Source of the DNA: Diphasiastrum complanatum
Taxonomy: Eukaryota; Streptophyta; Lycopodiopsida; Lycopodiales; Lycopodiaceae
Assembly (NCBI GenBank): GCA_029204225.1
Contig: CM055092.1
Span: forward strand, 74,506,460-74,570,459
Direction: 5' to 3'
DNA length: 64,000 nt
Shown piece after piece: positions 22,612-32,276 of this stretch. The notes beneath the pieces were generated by a model. It did not search any database and was not told where the DNA came from. It was given only the letters and a program-made list of their open reading frames with translations. The position numbers were made by a program, and so were the translations under genes. Each line of letters starts with the position of its first letter. Within the stretch, counting starts at the first letter, position 1.

Positions 22612-23190
22612 AACTTGTTGTGGGCCGGACGCAGACGCGCGTCTGCGTCCGCGTCCGCATTCTCGTCCGCGTCCGAACGCGGACGCCTCAGTGGTGCGTC
22701 CGCGTCCCCCATTTTTCAAATTTTTTTTTTCAAAAAAAAAAAATACAGGCCCTGCCCTCACTGTCCCACATCCCCAAAGTGAAATAAAAACAATTTATGA
22801 CCCCTATCCCCCCCACCGGAATTAATTATCAGAGGGTCTCTGGCACCCACCTGCTCCCTCCTGTTAAAAAATAGGAATACGGTACCCAAAAACATTTGCA
22901 ACAAACCTAACCACTGCCCCCATGCCTCCCATGTCTGATATCTACAGAATCGGACATGAAAGAGCAACAATTTATATTTTTTGAGTCTCCAGAATTTTGT
23001 CTCGTGCCCTCGCTATCTCTCTCTCCCTGACGAATCTATATTATAATAGTATATAAATACAGGTAAACGATGCTCTCCTTGGATGAACTTCAACAACTTA
23101 CTAATTACTTATGCTCCACAGTGTCATTCAACTCAGGGAAGTTCAAGACCTACACAGTACCATGGCCTATGTAACTTTGACAAGAAAACA

Positions 23191-23192
<2 letters not shown>

Positions 23193-23253
<61 letters not shown>
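23193..23253. repeat. (CT)n microsatellite in copy B
   Basis: A pure CT tract of about 60 bp with shorter CT tracts at 23330-23365 and 23443-23467. Ser-Leu frames over it are repeat translations. Confidence 0.95.
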
Positions 23254-23255
<2 letters not shown>

Positions 23256-23469
23256 AGCCGATGCCGATGCCGATAGTTGAGATACAGCGTCGAACATCTT
23301 TCAAATTGATAACGATTTGTAACTTTGACGAGAACTCTCTCGCTCTCCCTCTCTCTTTCCCTCCCTCCCATTGCGCCCATGCCTGCTATAACTGAGATAA
23401 AGCATGAATCATCGATCAAAGAGCACACGACTTGTAACTTTTACTCTCTCTCTCTCTCTCTCTCTCTGT

Positions 23470-24018
23470 GGCAATCAACAATGTCACATGCAAATTTTAG
23501 AAGCATACACCCTCGGGGATGGCTTGAAGAGGAGGGTTTAGACAGAACATATGAAATGCATAATTGCATCCAGCTCCTGTAGGAAAGCAAGAGTCAAGAT
23601 CTAGTTATCAATCAATCTCCACAGAAAACAAGAGAGAAGAGGCTGGGCGCCCAACTCTAAGAGAGAGAGAGAGAAAACAGCAACAAGAGCAATGGAGAGC
23701 AATGCTTAGCCAAACTATGAAAATGGAATACACAATGAGCATCCAAGTACTCTACCTGGATGTGGCCAAATGCCACCAAACTTTAAGGTTAACCACTTAC
23801 TAAATGTAGGGCACCTCCAAAAGTCAAGATAGGGCCCCTAAACAAAATTAGACCCCTAAGGACCCATGAGTCAGTACATGACCAAAATTGGGTCCAACTG
23901 AAGTTGAAATAAACTTAAGATGGCCTAAATAACTAAATACCCATGGTTACACAAATCTCGACCTTTTGGGTCAAAGTAACCTATGGATTAACTTTAGCAT
24001 AGTCATTTATTTCTAACA
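23470..24018 (-). repeat. Probable copia LTR inserted in copy B
   Basis: The minus strand from 24018 starts TGTTAGAAATAAATG, close to the TGTTAGAAATTAATG start of the copia LTR at 7457. It contains TTGGGCGCCCAGCC where the LTR at 35394 has GGGCGCCCACC. The other boundary and the target duplication are unresolved, so the extent is approximate. Confidence 0.45.
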
Positions 24019-24129
24019 GCTCCGTCACAAAGAAGCCTTAGGTTTTTTGGACCTTCAAAGAAAATTTGACACAAAAGAATACGTTCAATTCTTTAGGGTT
24101 CAGGACCAGATGATATGAGAGACAACGTT

Positions 24130-25020
24130 CCTTAGACAACGCCCTCATGAACTTAAGGCGACTTTGGACAGGAAATTGGAATTAGATGAATCATGAAAGG
24201 AGGCGCTCCTTAGACGTTCTTATTACAAAGGAAGGCTTTATGTCGAACCTTCTTTTCAACCTTACCAAAGGCAGTGTCCTTAGTGAAGAGTTCTCTTTCA
24301 TAGGCCCAATCAACACCATTTGCCAAAAGGCTTGACACAGAATCTTCAAGTTCATAGCTGGTCTTTGCACACTCTAGCTTTATCTCCCAGTTCTTCTTCT
24401 GCAAGAAAACCACCAAAGAGTAACACTTTCAACACAAACAAAACCGTGACATTACAGAGATCATTGTGCTTGCTTTGTAGTCTTTATACGTATGTCAAAG
24501 CCTTTGTCGTGTTACAGAGTAACCTAACAAAAGGTGCATCCTTGATTCCATAGCTTGAGGAAAACAATTGCAACAAAACTGCTGTTCCCTCCAACTGCTG
24601 ATACCCATGATAACTGAGATATAGCATCGAACAGCTTTCAAAGTGCTCATGATTTGTAACTTTTACGAGAACCCTCTCTCGCTCTCCCTCTCTCTTTCCT
24701 TCCCTCCCATTGCCCATGCCTACCATAATTGAGGGTCCGGGCATGAATCGTCGGTCAAAGAGCAAATCTGTATCATCTTCAAACTGGCCGAAGTGGCCTT
24801 AAGTTCATGAGGGCGTCGTCTAAGGACATTCCTTCCTCATAAAAGGAGGCGTTCCTATTACGAAGGGAGGCTTTATGTTGAACCTTCTTTTCAACCTTAC
24901 CAAGGGCAATGTCCTTAGTGAAGAGTTTTCTTGCATAGGCCCAATCAACACCATTTTTCAAAAGGCTTGACACAGAATCTTCAAGTTCATAGCTGGTCTT
25001 TGCACACTCTAGCTTCATCT
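24130..25020 (-). repeat. Two copies of an unknown gene fragment within hAT copy B
   Basis: Minus-strand frames at 24416-24210 and 25018-24779 encode the same peptide with few changes: KLECAKTSYELEDSVSSLL, NGVDWAY, LFTKDIALGKVEKKVQHKA. Copy two extends to ASFYEEGMSLDDALMNLRPL. The two copies are about 610 bp apart. The short word TTAAGTTCATGAGGGCG is inverted between the copies. This looks like host gene sequence caught in the element and duplicated. The source gene is not recognised. Confidence 0.6.
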
Positions 25021-25282
25021 CCTAGTTCATAAACACATACATTCCATATTGCATTTAAAAAATACAGAGATTGCGTTTCACAAAACCAGGCGCGTATTGC
25101 ACAGAAAAGCATACTGTATATTAATTTAAGAGATCTATCAGAAAAACCATTACGTATCCCGCCACATACGACTGGGCTTGTTTTTAAACTACTGTCTAAC
25201 TATATGCCCCTTCATTTACTGCCGAAAATTACATAGAAAGAGTCCGCCACATACGGCTGGACCTTATTCAGTCTTGACATTC

Positions 25283-25603
25283 CTACAAGGATCTGGCAGA
25301 TTTGTTATCGCTTGTGCCGCTCCTCCCCACCCCATCATTGCGAGGTGCATTAATCTCTTGCTCTGCCTCCTGGTTAGCCCGACGAATTTGCACCCTTTCG
25401 TTGACCATGGCCAGCTGTTGCGCAATGTAGTTAATTCCCCGCTGCTGTGTCTCCTCGCCCTCACCAGCAGGGATAGGGAGCTGCAGCTCCGGGTGTCTTT
25501 GCTGAATCTCTTGCATCCTCTCTTCAAACTCTGCGCGAAGCTTCTCATGACTTTCATTGTGCCTTCGACCCTCTTCTGTTACCTTCGTCTCATGGGCGCT
25601 CAT
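25283..25603 (-). CDS. ORF2 of hAT copy B
   Basis: An intact 106-residue frame starting MSAHETKVTEEGRRHNESHE. The block GINYIAQQLAMVNERVQIRR aligns with IGMNFTRRQLILVREKAARR of copy A and GINFIAEQLAMVRERALRRQ of copy C. The middle is PELQLPIPAGEGEE. The end differs after QEINAP (GVGRSGTSDNKSARSL instead of the acidic tail), so the C-terminus may have drifted. It lies just inside the left-type end behind a CT/CA leader with TTTAGGG words. The leader keeps CTCTCACAGCCTCTTACTGG, as upstream of ORF2 in copy A. Function unknown. Confidence 0.6.
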   Translation of the reverse strand: MSAHETKVTEEGRRHNESHEKLRAEFEERMQEIQQRHPELQLPIPAGEGEETQQRGINYIAQQLAMVNERVQIRRANQEAEQEINAPRNDGVGRSGTSDNKSARSL

Positions 25604-25639
25604 TTAAAAGTTCTTAGTGCCTCTCACAGCCTCTTACTG

Positions 25640-25686
25640 GCTCTCTCTCTCTTTCTCACACACACACACACAAGCCCACACAAATC

Positions 25687-25730
<44 letters not shown>

Positions 25731-25776
25731 CTAAACCCTAAACCCAAGCACACACACCCTAAACCCTAAACTGTCT

Positions 25777-25808
<32 letters not shown>

Positions 25809-25885
25809 ACACACACACACACAAATCATCTCACACACATCATCTTTCACACACACACAAATCACAACATACACACAACCCACAT

Positions 25886-25929
<44 letters not shown>

Positions 25930-25930
25930 A
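25640..25930. repeat. CA and CT tracts with CCCTAAACCC words
   Basis: CT tract at 25691-25727, CA tracts at 25660-25672, 25780-25802 and 25885-25926, with CCTAAACCCTAAACCC at 25730-25745 and again at 25757-25770. It is the inverse of the leader of copy A, which shows that this composite leader is an element feature. Confidence 0.9.
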
Positions 25931-26102
25931 CACCTGTTTTGCTGTATTTTTTTTTAAAAATGTGTCCGGGTCCCATACGCGTTCGCGTCCGAATGTTGGA
26001 CGCGTCCAGCATCCAAAAAAAAAAAAAAAACGTGGACGCGTCCAGGTCTGGACGAGGACGCGAAATGACCTCGTTCGGCTCGGACCTTCATGTCTGATAT
26101 AT

Positions 26103-26242
26103 CTAAGGTAGGGACCCCAGGATACGGACACGCCAAATTTTTTCAGTGTATTTTTAGTATATAAAAAATTGGACGCGGACCGTGTTCGGACGTCGGACAC
26201 GGACGCAAAAATGCCAAAACCCCCCTTGGACGTATACGTCTG
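26103..26242 (-). mobile_element. Deletion derivative E1 of the hAT family
   Basis: It starts CTAAGGTAGGGACC (inverse of the right end) and ends GGACGTATACGTCTG (inverse of a left end); 140 bp in all, with GGACGCGG words inside. TA-rich flanks lie on both sides (26097-26102; 26243-26260). Confidence 0.7.
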
Positions 26243-26260
26243 ATATATATATATATATAT

Positions 26261-26532
26261 CTAAGGAAGCGGATGGCGGACGCGGACGCGCCAGGGGTGT
26301 GTCCGCGTCCGATTTTTTTTTTTAATTAAAAAAAAAAGTTGTGTCTGTACCCCGGATGCGTGCGTCTGGGGGCGTCTGAACCCCCAGACGCATCTGTTTT
26401 TTTTTTTTTTCAAAAAAAAAATTTAAAAAAATAAAAAATAGACGCGTCCGACCTCGCGTCCAGGGGTTGGACCCGTCCGGGTCCGGACGCCAGACGCGGA
26501 CGCGGTCAAAACGGCCCGGACCCTCATGTCTG
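26261..26532 (-). mobile_element. Deletion derivative E2 of the hAT family
   Basis: 272 bp from CTAAGGAAGCGGATGGCGG to GGACCCTCATGTCTG. Both 8-bp flanks are ATATATAT (26253-26260 and 26533-26540). The inside is GGACGCG arrays around A/T runs and is non-coding. Confidence 0.85.
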
Positions 26533-26540
26533 ATATATAT

Positions 26541-26784
26541 ATAGGAAGCGGATGGCGGACGTGGACGCGCGTCCGCGTCCGGACGCAAACGCGCCAGGGG
26601 TGCATCCGCGTCCGGACGCGTCCGATTTTTATTTTTTTTTAAGTTAAAAAAAAATTATATAAAAGAAAAAAATAGTCGCGTCCGACCCCACGTCCGGGGG
26701 TCGGACGCGTCCGGGTCCAGATGCCGGACGTGGACGCGGACGCGGATGCGGACGCGGGCAAAACGGTCCAGACCCTCATGTCTG
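26541..26784 (-). mobile_element. Deletion derivative E3 of the hAT family
   Basis: About 244 bp from (T)AGGAAGCGGATGGCGG to GACCCTCATGTCTG; the right flank is ATATATAT (26785-26792). The first bases of the terminus are eroded. It lies directly next to E2 with only the TA octamer between. Confidence 0.8.
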
Positions 26785-26932
26785 ATATATATATCATGAT
26801 GCTTTAGTCTGAACTCCAAGCAGACAACCATTCAAACATCTGTAGGAGGGAGCTTCGAGATACCGTGCCATTGAGGTCTTACTTTGTAGGAAGGGTTGAT
26901 GTTGCGAGAGATATATATATATTAGACATGAG

Positions 26933-27195
26933 GGTCTGGGCCGTTTTGCCCGCGTCCGCGTCCGGACTCGGACGCGTCCGACCCCTGGACCGCAGGGTCG
27001 GACGCGTCTATTTTTTTTTTTTTAAATTTTTTTTTGAAAAAAAAAAACAGATGCGTCCGGTGGTCCGGACGCATCGGAAGCAATTTCTTTTTCTAAATTT
27101 TTTTCAAAAAAATTAAAAAAAAAAAAAATCGGACGCGTTTGGCGCATCCGCGTTCAGTGCAGACGCGGACGCGCGTCCGCCATTCGCTTCCTTAT
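26933..27195 (+). mobile_element. Deletion derivative E4 of the hAT family
   Basis: About 263 bp from TAGACATGAGGGTCTGGGCC to CCATTCGCTTCCTTA. It is opposite in orientation to E1-E3. The left flank is ATATATAT (26925-26932) and the right is an expanded TA tract (27198-27240). Confidence 0.8.
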
Positions 27196-27240
<45 letters not shown>

Positions 27241-27243
<3 letters not shown>

Positions 27244-27572
27244 GGAAGCGGATGGCGGACGCGGACTCGCGTCCGGATGTGCACGCGCCAAGGGTGCGTC
27301 CGCATTCGGACGCGTCCAATTTTTTTTTTTTTTGTTTTTTTGTTAATTTTTTTTAATTTTTTTTTTAAAAAAAAACATAAAAAAACTTGTATCCGGACCC
27401 CCGGATGCGTGCGTCCGGGGGTGTCCAAACCCCCAAACGCATCTGTTTTTTCTTTTTTTCAAAAAAAAAAAAATAGACGCGTCCGACCTCGCGTTCGGTG
27501 GTCGGAGGCGTCCGGGGCCGGACGTGGACGTGGACGCGGACGCGGGCAAAACGGCCCGGACCCTTCTGTCTG
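27241..27572 (-). mobile_element. Deletion derivative E5 of the hAT family
   Basis: About 332 bp from TATGGAAGCGGATGGCGG to GGACCCTTCTGTCTG, following the TA tract. The inside is GGACGCG words and homopolymer A/T runs. Confidence 0.8.
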
Positions 27573-27808
27573 ATATATACATCAATTGGAAATTTGCAAT
27601 TTGGAGCTAGTCAAGAGCATCAAAGAAGAATAAAAATAAATAAAATAGACGCGTCCGACCCTGCGTCCGGGGGTCGGACGCGTCCGGGTCCGGACGCCGG
27701 ACGTGGACGCGGACGAGGGCAAAACAGCCCGGACCCTTCTGTCTGATATATACATCAATTGGAAATTGGCAATTTGGAGCTAGTCAAGAGCATCAAAGAA
27801 GAATCAAA
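27474..27808. repeat. Tandem duplication, period about 172 bp, spanning an element end and its flank
   Basis: The unit runs from TAGACGCGTCCGACC through CCCTTCTGTCTGATATATAC into flank (GGAGCTAGTCAAGAGCATC). Unit one is about 27474-27639 and unit two about 27646-27808. Because it includes the hAT left end (27572; 27745) and the flank, it is a post-insertion duplication. Flank 27757-27915 matches 15790-15935 inverted. Confidence 0.75.
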
Positions 27809-27940
27809 TGGCCAAGGCACTAAGGATCTGTTTTTGCAGGTTATTGAAGACTCAAGTAAAGGCAAAGGAGCAGCAAGGATGTCTTGTTCAAACCTACTTT
27901 ACTCATCTAACTTTATTTTTGAGCTATGTTATGTATATAT

Positions 27941-28221
27941 CATGCATGAGGGTCCTGGCCGTTTTGCCCGTGTCTGCGTTCGCGTCCGGCGTCCAGACCC
28001 GGACGCGGGGTGGGACGCGTCTATTTTTTTTTTATTTTTTTTTTGAAAAAAAAAAAATTGATGCGTCCGGGGGTCCCGACGCCCCCGGACGCACGTGTCC
28101 GGGGTCCAGATGCAATATTTAAAAAAAAAAAAAAAAAAAATTTGGACTCGTCCAGACGCGGACCACCCCTGGCGCTGGACGCAGACGCGGACGCGGGCAA
28201 AACGGCTCGGACCCTCATGTT

Positions 28222-28223
<2 letters not shown>
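27941..28223. mobile_element. Fold-back derivative E7 with two left-type ends
   Basis: It begins CATGCATGAGGGTCCTGGCC and ends, inverted, with GGACCCTCATGTTTG, so both termini are of left type. GGACGCG arrays follow each end around a poly-A/T core. It is non-coding and followed by a long TA tract (28224-28268). Confidence 0.75.
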
Positions 28224-28269
<46 letters not shown>

Positions 28270-28271
<2 letters not shown>

Positions 28272-28456
28272 GCGTCCGGCGTCCGAACGCGTCCGCTTCC
28301 GCATCCGACCCCTAGGCGCGTGGTCGGGCGTGTCCATTTTTAATTTTTTTTTTTAAACCTAAAATACGAGCACCCCAAACACGCCCACCCCAGGCGCACC
28401 CGGGCAGGGACGTGCGCGCACGGATGCGCATCCGCGCTTGGGGTCCGCTTCCTTTG
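28270..28456 (+). mobile_element. Derivative E8 of the hAT family, left end lost
   Basis: It starts abruptly at the TA tract with CGCGTCCGGCGTCCG and ends GTCCGCTTCCTTTG (right-type end); the right flank is ATATATAT. About 187 bp, non-coding. Confidence 0.7.
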
Positions 28457-28499
28457 ATATATATATATGTAGATATACTAGTAAAGAGTCCCCGTCGTT

Positions 28500-28642
28500 G
28501 ATGGGCAATGGACGACCGACAATTTGGGTTACGGCCGATGGTTTGGGTCGAAGGTCAATGGTTTGGTTCGAAAGTTGTCATTGACAATTAGCCGAAATTT
28601 TGGGTGGTGGCCGACGGTTTGGGTGGACGGCCAATGATCGTA
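28500..28642. repeat. Degenerate minisatellite
   Basis: Words of the type GGCCGATGGTTTGGGTCGAA repeat four to five times with drift (GGTCAATGGTTTGGTTCGAA, GGCCGACGGTTTGGGTGGAC). The copia element at 28648 begins right after it. Confidence 0.65.
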
Positions 28643-28647
28643 CAAAT

Positions 28648-29070
28648 TGTTAGGAATTAATGTTTATTTGATACCCCTTAATGATAGTTTGGCCATGCCT
28701 GCATGCTATTTTTAGGGGCCATTCTAGTTATAATAAGTTTGTTTTTTATGCTTATGCATGTAGGTGGGCGCACTACAAATAGATTAGGATCTATTTTAGT
28801 ACTTAGAACTTCATTTGTAGTTCTTACTATATATAGGTAGCATTATTAGTAAATAGCTTTTGCTATTTTGCTATTTACTTTAGGCTCATTAGCTTTTATC
28901 AATCATTAGAGAAACTATATAGGAAGGCTGGCGCCCCACCTCAATTATTCCATTCAATTCAATGAGCTAGAGCATTTGCTCAATTCTCCTATGATCTGTT
29001 TTCTCTCTATACTTGGTTTTGTGTGAGTGCTAGGTATTGCTATCTAGAATTTGTATCACAAATTCTGACA
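28648..29070 (+). repeat. copia 5' LTR (423 bp) with primer-binding site following
   Basis: From TGTTAGGAATTAATG to AATTCTGACA. A TATATA at about 28828 in ACTATATATAGG is a likely TATA box. TGGTATGAGAGC at 29071-29082 is the initiator-Met site with one change. Confidence 0.92.
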
Positions 29071-29089
29071 TGGTATGAGAGCAGGTTTT

Positions 29090-29692
29090 GTGAGAGAGAG
29101 AGTTTGTTTGCAGGGTTGCAACCAGATCTGATTGGAGGAGCTATTGAGCTGGACTACTGTTAGAAGCAGTCCACTGGAATCATTTTTGGACTACTGATCG
29201 CTGCCTGCCCGCCAGAATTGTTCGCGAAAGATTATTGTTCGTGACAGTTTCTGACAGGTTGATTGCTTCTGGATTGTTGCTGTCTATAGATTGATCATAG
29301 TCTCGAAAGTTTATTGTTCGCTAAAGATTTGCGAAAGGATACAGATTCGCGAAAGGCGACAAATTTGCGAAAAGTGACAGATTCGAAAAACATTCGAGAA
29401 GATTTGAGAAAGATTCGCGAGATTCTCTACAGAGTTTCAAGATTCGCGACATATTCAAGATTTGTGACAAGATTCGAGAATAATTTGTGAAAGATACAAG
29501 ATTGGTGGCAAATTGGTGAGATTGGTGACAGATTCGCGAAAGATTCGAGATTGGTGACAAATTGGTGAGATTTGCAACAAGATTCGAGAAAGATTCACGA
29601 AAGATTCGAGATTGGTGACAGATTCGTGAAAGATACACAGTCTTTGACAATTATACTGTTGATAGATCCGAGATTTGTTACAGATAAGAATA
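29090..29692 (+). repeat. copia leader with GATTCGCGA minisatellite
   Basis: From about 29290 to 29640 the words GATTCGCGAAA, GATTTGCGAC and GATTGGTGACA alternate with little other sequence. No ORF crosses it. It lies between the primer-binding site and gag, where packaging signals would be expected. Confidence 0.75.
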
Positions 29693-30663
29693 ATGGCAGG
29701 ATTGAACGACGCTGTGTTGCCAGAGTCTAGCAAGCTAGATGGAACGAACTACAACATATGGAAGTTCAAGATGCAAAGTATTCTCCAAGATAGAGAATAT
29801 TGGGAGATTGTCATCGGTGTCGAGATACCTCCTACCATTGACTGAGAGTTGCGGGAGTATCAGAGACGTAGAAGAAAAGCTCATCATATCATCAACTTAT
29901 CAGTTAAAGATATGATTATACCTCATATCAGAGATGCTGCTGGACCCAAGGAGGCTTGGGATATACTGAAGAACTTGTATGAAACAGTAAATCAGTCACG
30001 GATCTTGTTCTTGACTAATAAGCTTCACACGTTGAAGATGGGTACAGGTGAATGAGTAACGAACTACTTTACTCGAGTGAAAGATCTGAGAGGCCAACTT
30101 ATTGCAGTTGGAGAAAGTGTTCAAGATTCAGTTTTGGCATCCATTGTACTTAATAGTCTACCTTTGGCCTATCAGAATTTTGTAATGATGCTATAATTAA
30201 GAGAAACGAGGCCTTCTTTCGATGAGCTAAATGCCATCTTACTATAGGAAGAAATGAGACGACAAAATATTGTCAACAAGGATGATTTTAAGGAACATGC
30301 TTTCCTAACAAAGAAGCAAGAGCAGTTTTTCAAGAAGGGTGGCAAAGGGAAGAAGAAGAAGAAAAAGCAGCAAGATATGGAGGAGAATCAATCAAATCAA
30401 TCAGAAGATGGAAAGAAAGTGGTTCGAAAAGGAAACTGCTTCATTTGTGGAAAATCAGGACATTATGCAAAGGAGCGCTGGCACAACAAATTCAAGAAAA
30501 AGCAGGATGGAAATTTTGCTGAAGAAGAAGAAATTTCTAATGCAAAATTGAGTGCTTTAGATCTTGAAGACTATGAGTGTTCTCAGCATCGACACCCTCT
30601 GGTAGTGCCTTCTCAAAGGAAAAAGATTTTTGGTTTATTGATTCAGGAGCTTCAAAGCACATG
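29693..30663 (+). pseudogene. copia gag
   Basis: It starts MAGLNDAVLPESSKLDGTNY, then WKFKMQSILQD, as in plant copia gag (UBN2-type). In-frame stops occur near 29842, 30054, 30196 and 30245. A Lys-rich region precedes a zinc knuckle CFICGKSGHYAKERW, where the fourth ligand of CX2CX4HX4C is Arg, so zinc binding is probably lost. The frame shifts near 30625, where the protease motif FWFIDSGASKHMT continues in another frame. Confidence 0.85.
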
Positions 30664-31545
30664 ACACCTAGGCGAGACTGACTATCTAATTTTCAGATGA
30701 TGGGTCAAATGTGAAGTTGGGGGACAACTACACATATGATATAAAGGGAGTTGGAAAAGTACAAGTACAACTACCTTTAGGAAAGATTGGAAACATAAAG
30801 GATGTGCTTTATGTACCAGGAATCAAGAAAAACTTGCTCTCAGTACCAGCTATTACAAAGCAACACATGGTGGTGCAGTTTGATGAACAGAGGTGTCTCA
30901 TCAAGAAGAAAAATGATGAAGTAATAGCTGAGGGCATACTTGCAGGGCAGTTGTATAAACTTCAAGCTCAGGTGGTGGATCATCCTGCAAGTGTTGCGGA
31001 TACTGAATCATTGAGTAAGTTATGGCACGAGAGGTATGGACATCTGAATTACGAAAGTCTACAAGTCTTGAGAAAATTTAACATGGTTACAGGTCTACCT
31101 CAAGTTGTTTCTGATCACAAGGTTTGTGAAGGTTGTGTTTTAGGCAAGCATTCAGGGCGAAAAATGTTCTAGAACTTGTTCATACAGATTTGTGTGGTCC
31201 TATGAAGACTCAATCTTATGGAGGAGCAAGTTACTTTATGGTGTTTGTAGATGACTATTCTAGGAAGACATGGATCTATCTTCTGAAGAATAAAGGTGAA
31301 GCTTTCAAATATTTCACATGGTTTAAGACACAGGTGGAGAAAGAAATAGATAGACAAATTAAGATACTTTGCTCAGACAAAGGGGGAGAGCATCTTTCTA
31401 CGGAATTTCAGGTGTTTTGCAAGGATCATGGTATAAAGGGACAATTTGCAAATACGGACACACCTCAACAAAATGGAGTTGCAGAAAGAAAGAACCGGTC
31501 CATATTGGAAACTGCGAGGAGTATGCTCAAGAGTAAAAATCTTTG
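30630..31545 (+). pseudogene. copia protease and integrase
   Basis: The protease box FIDSGASKHMT is near 30630. The GAG-pre-integrase block (KLWHERYGHLNYESL, VCEGCVLGKHSG) is at 31018-31165. After a frame change near 31165, the integrase core runs LVHTDLCGPM (first Asp), ILCSDKGGEHLS (second Asp), TPQQNGVAERKNRSI (Glu). The core ends at a stop at about 31544, where the internal deletion begins; the integrase C-terminal domain and the RT are gone. Confidence 0.9.
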
Positions 31546-31549
31546 AAAT

Positions 31550-32276
31550 ATGTTTTGGGGTGAAGCAGTTAAAACGACGATCCGAAGTCCTACAAAGGTT
31601 GTCAAACTCCAGAGGAACCTTACACGGGTCGGAAGCTACAAGACCAGATATTGCTTCTGCTGTGAGTATGGTTAGTCAGTTTATGGCTAAATCTAAGCAG
31701 ATTCATTGGAAAGCTGCTAAGCGAATACCCAGATATATCCAGGGCACTTTGAGATTTGGTATTCTCTATGGTAGACAGGATGATTTGAAGTTACAGGGAT
31801 ATGTGGATGCTGATTGGGCTGGAGATGCGGAAGACCGAAGATCTACTACAGGTTATGTTTTTAGTCTTGGTTCTGGTGCTATTTCTTGGAGTTCAAAGAA
31901 GCAACATACTATTGCTTTATCATCTACAGAGGCAGAATATCGAGCTACTACAAGTGCAACATGTGAAGCAATATGGTTACGAAGGATTCTACATGATCTA
32001 CATATGATACAAGATTCACCTACGGTACTTCAATGTGACAATCAAAGTTGTATTAAATTGGCGAAAAATCCAGTTTTTCATAGCAGGACAAAGCATATTG
32101 AAGTACAACAACACTTCATCAGAGAGAAAATTCAAAGTGATGAAGTGGAGCTTATCTATTGCCCTACGGAAGAACAAGTTGCAGATATCTTTACTAGAGG
32201 TCTTGGCAAAGAAAAATTTCAGAAGTTTAGAGAACTTCTAGGAGTAATAGATAACAAAGTAAACATTAAGGGGGAG
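31550..32276 (+). pseudogene. copia RNase H domain after the RT deletion; polypurine tract
   Basis: Homology resumes at about 31640 with TRPDIASAVSMVSQFMA, then DADWAGDAEDRRSTTGYVF, SSTEAEYRATTSA, QCDNQSCIKLAKNPVFH and RTKHIEVQQHFIRE. The last two carry conserved Asp and His residues of copia RNase H. The frame is intact to its stop at about 32280. TTAAGGGGGAG at 32266-32276 is the polypurine tract touching the 3' LTR. Confidence 0.9.

Larger units (their letters stand above)
22612..26096 (-). mobile_element. hAT copy B, inverted, non-autonomous, carries ORF2
   Basis: It reads from right to left. The left-type end is at 26096 (inverse of CAGACATGAAGGTCC) with a subterminal GGACGCG array at 25965-26085. 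Then come CA/CT tracts with CCCTAAACCC words (25640-25930, the inverse of the leader at 16920-17260 in copy A), ORF2 (25603-25283), its 3' flank, a duplicated gene fragment, an LTR-like insert, CT tracts, and a right end (22612-23160) that matches 20860-21388 of copy A inverted. No transposase is present. ORF2 reads in the same direction as the element, opposite to copy A. No target duplication was found; the right flank is ATATATCT. Confidence 0.85.

Noticed and set aside
26322-28343. Many Arg/Pro-rich frames of 60-140 codons
   Set aside because: They arise from GGACGCG arrays and poly-A/T runs at hAT ends, overlap each other in several frames, and are not conserved between derivatives.
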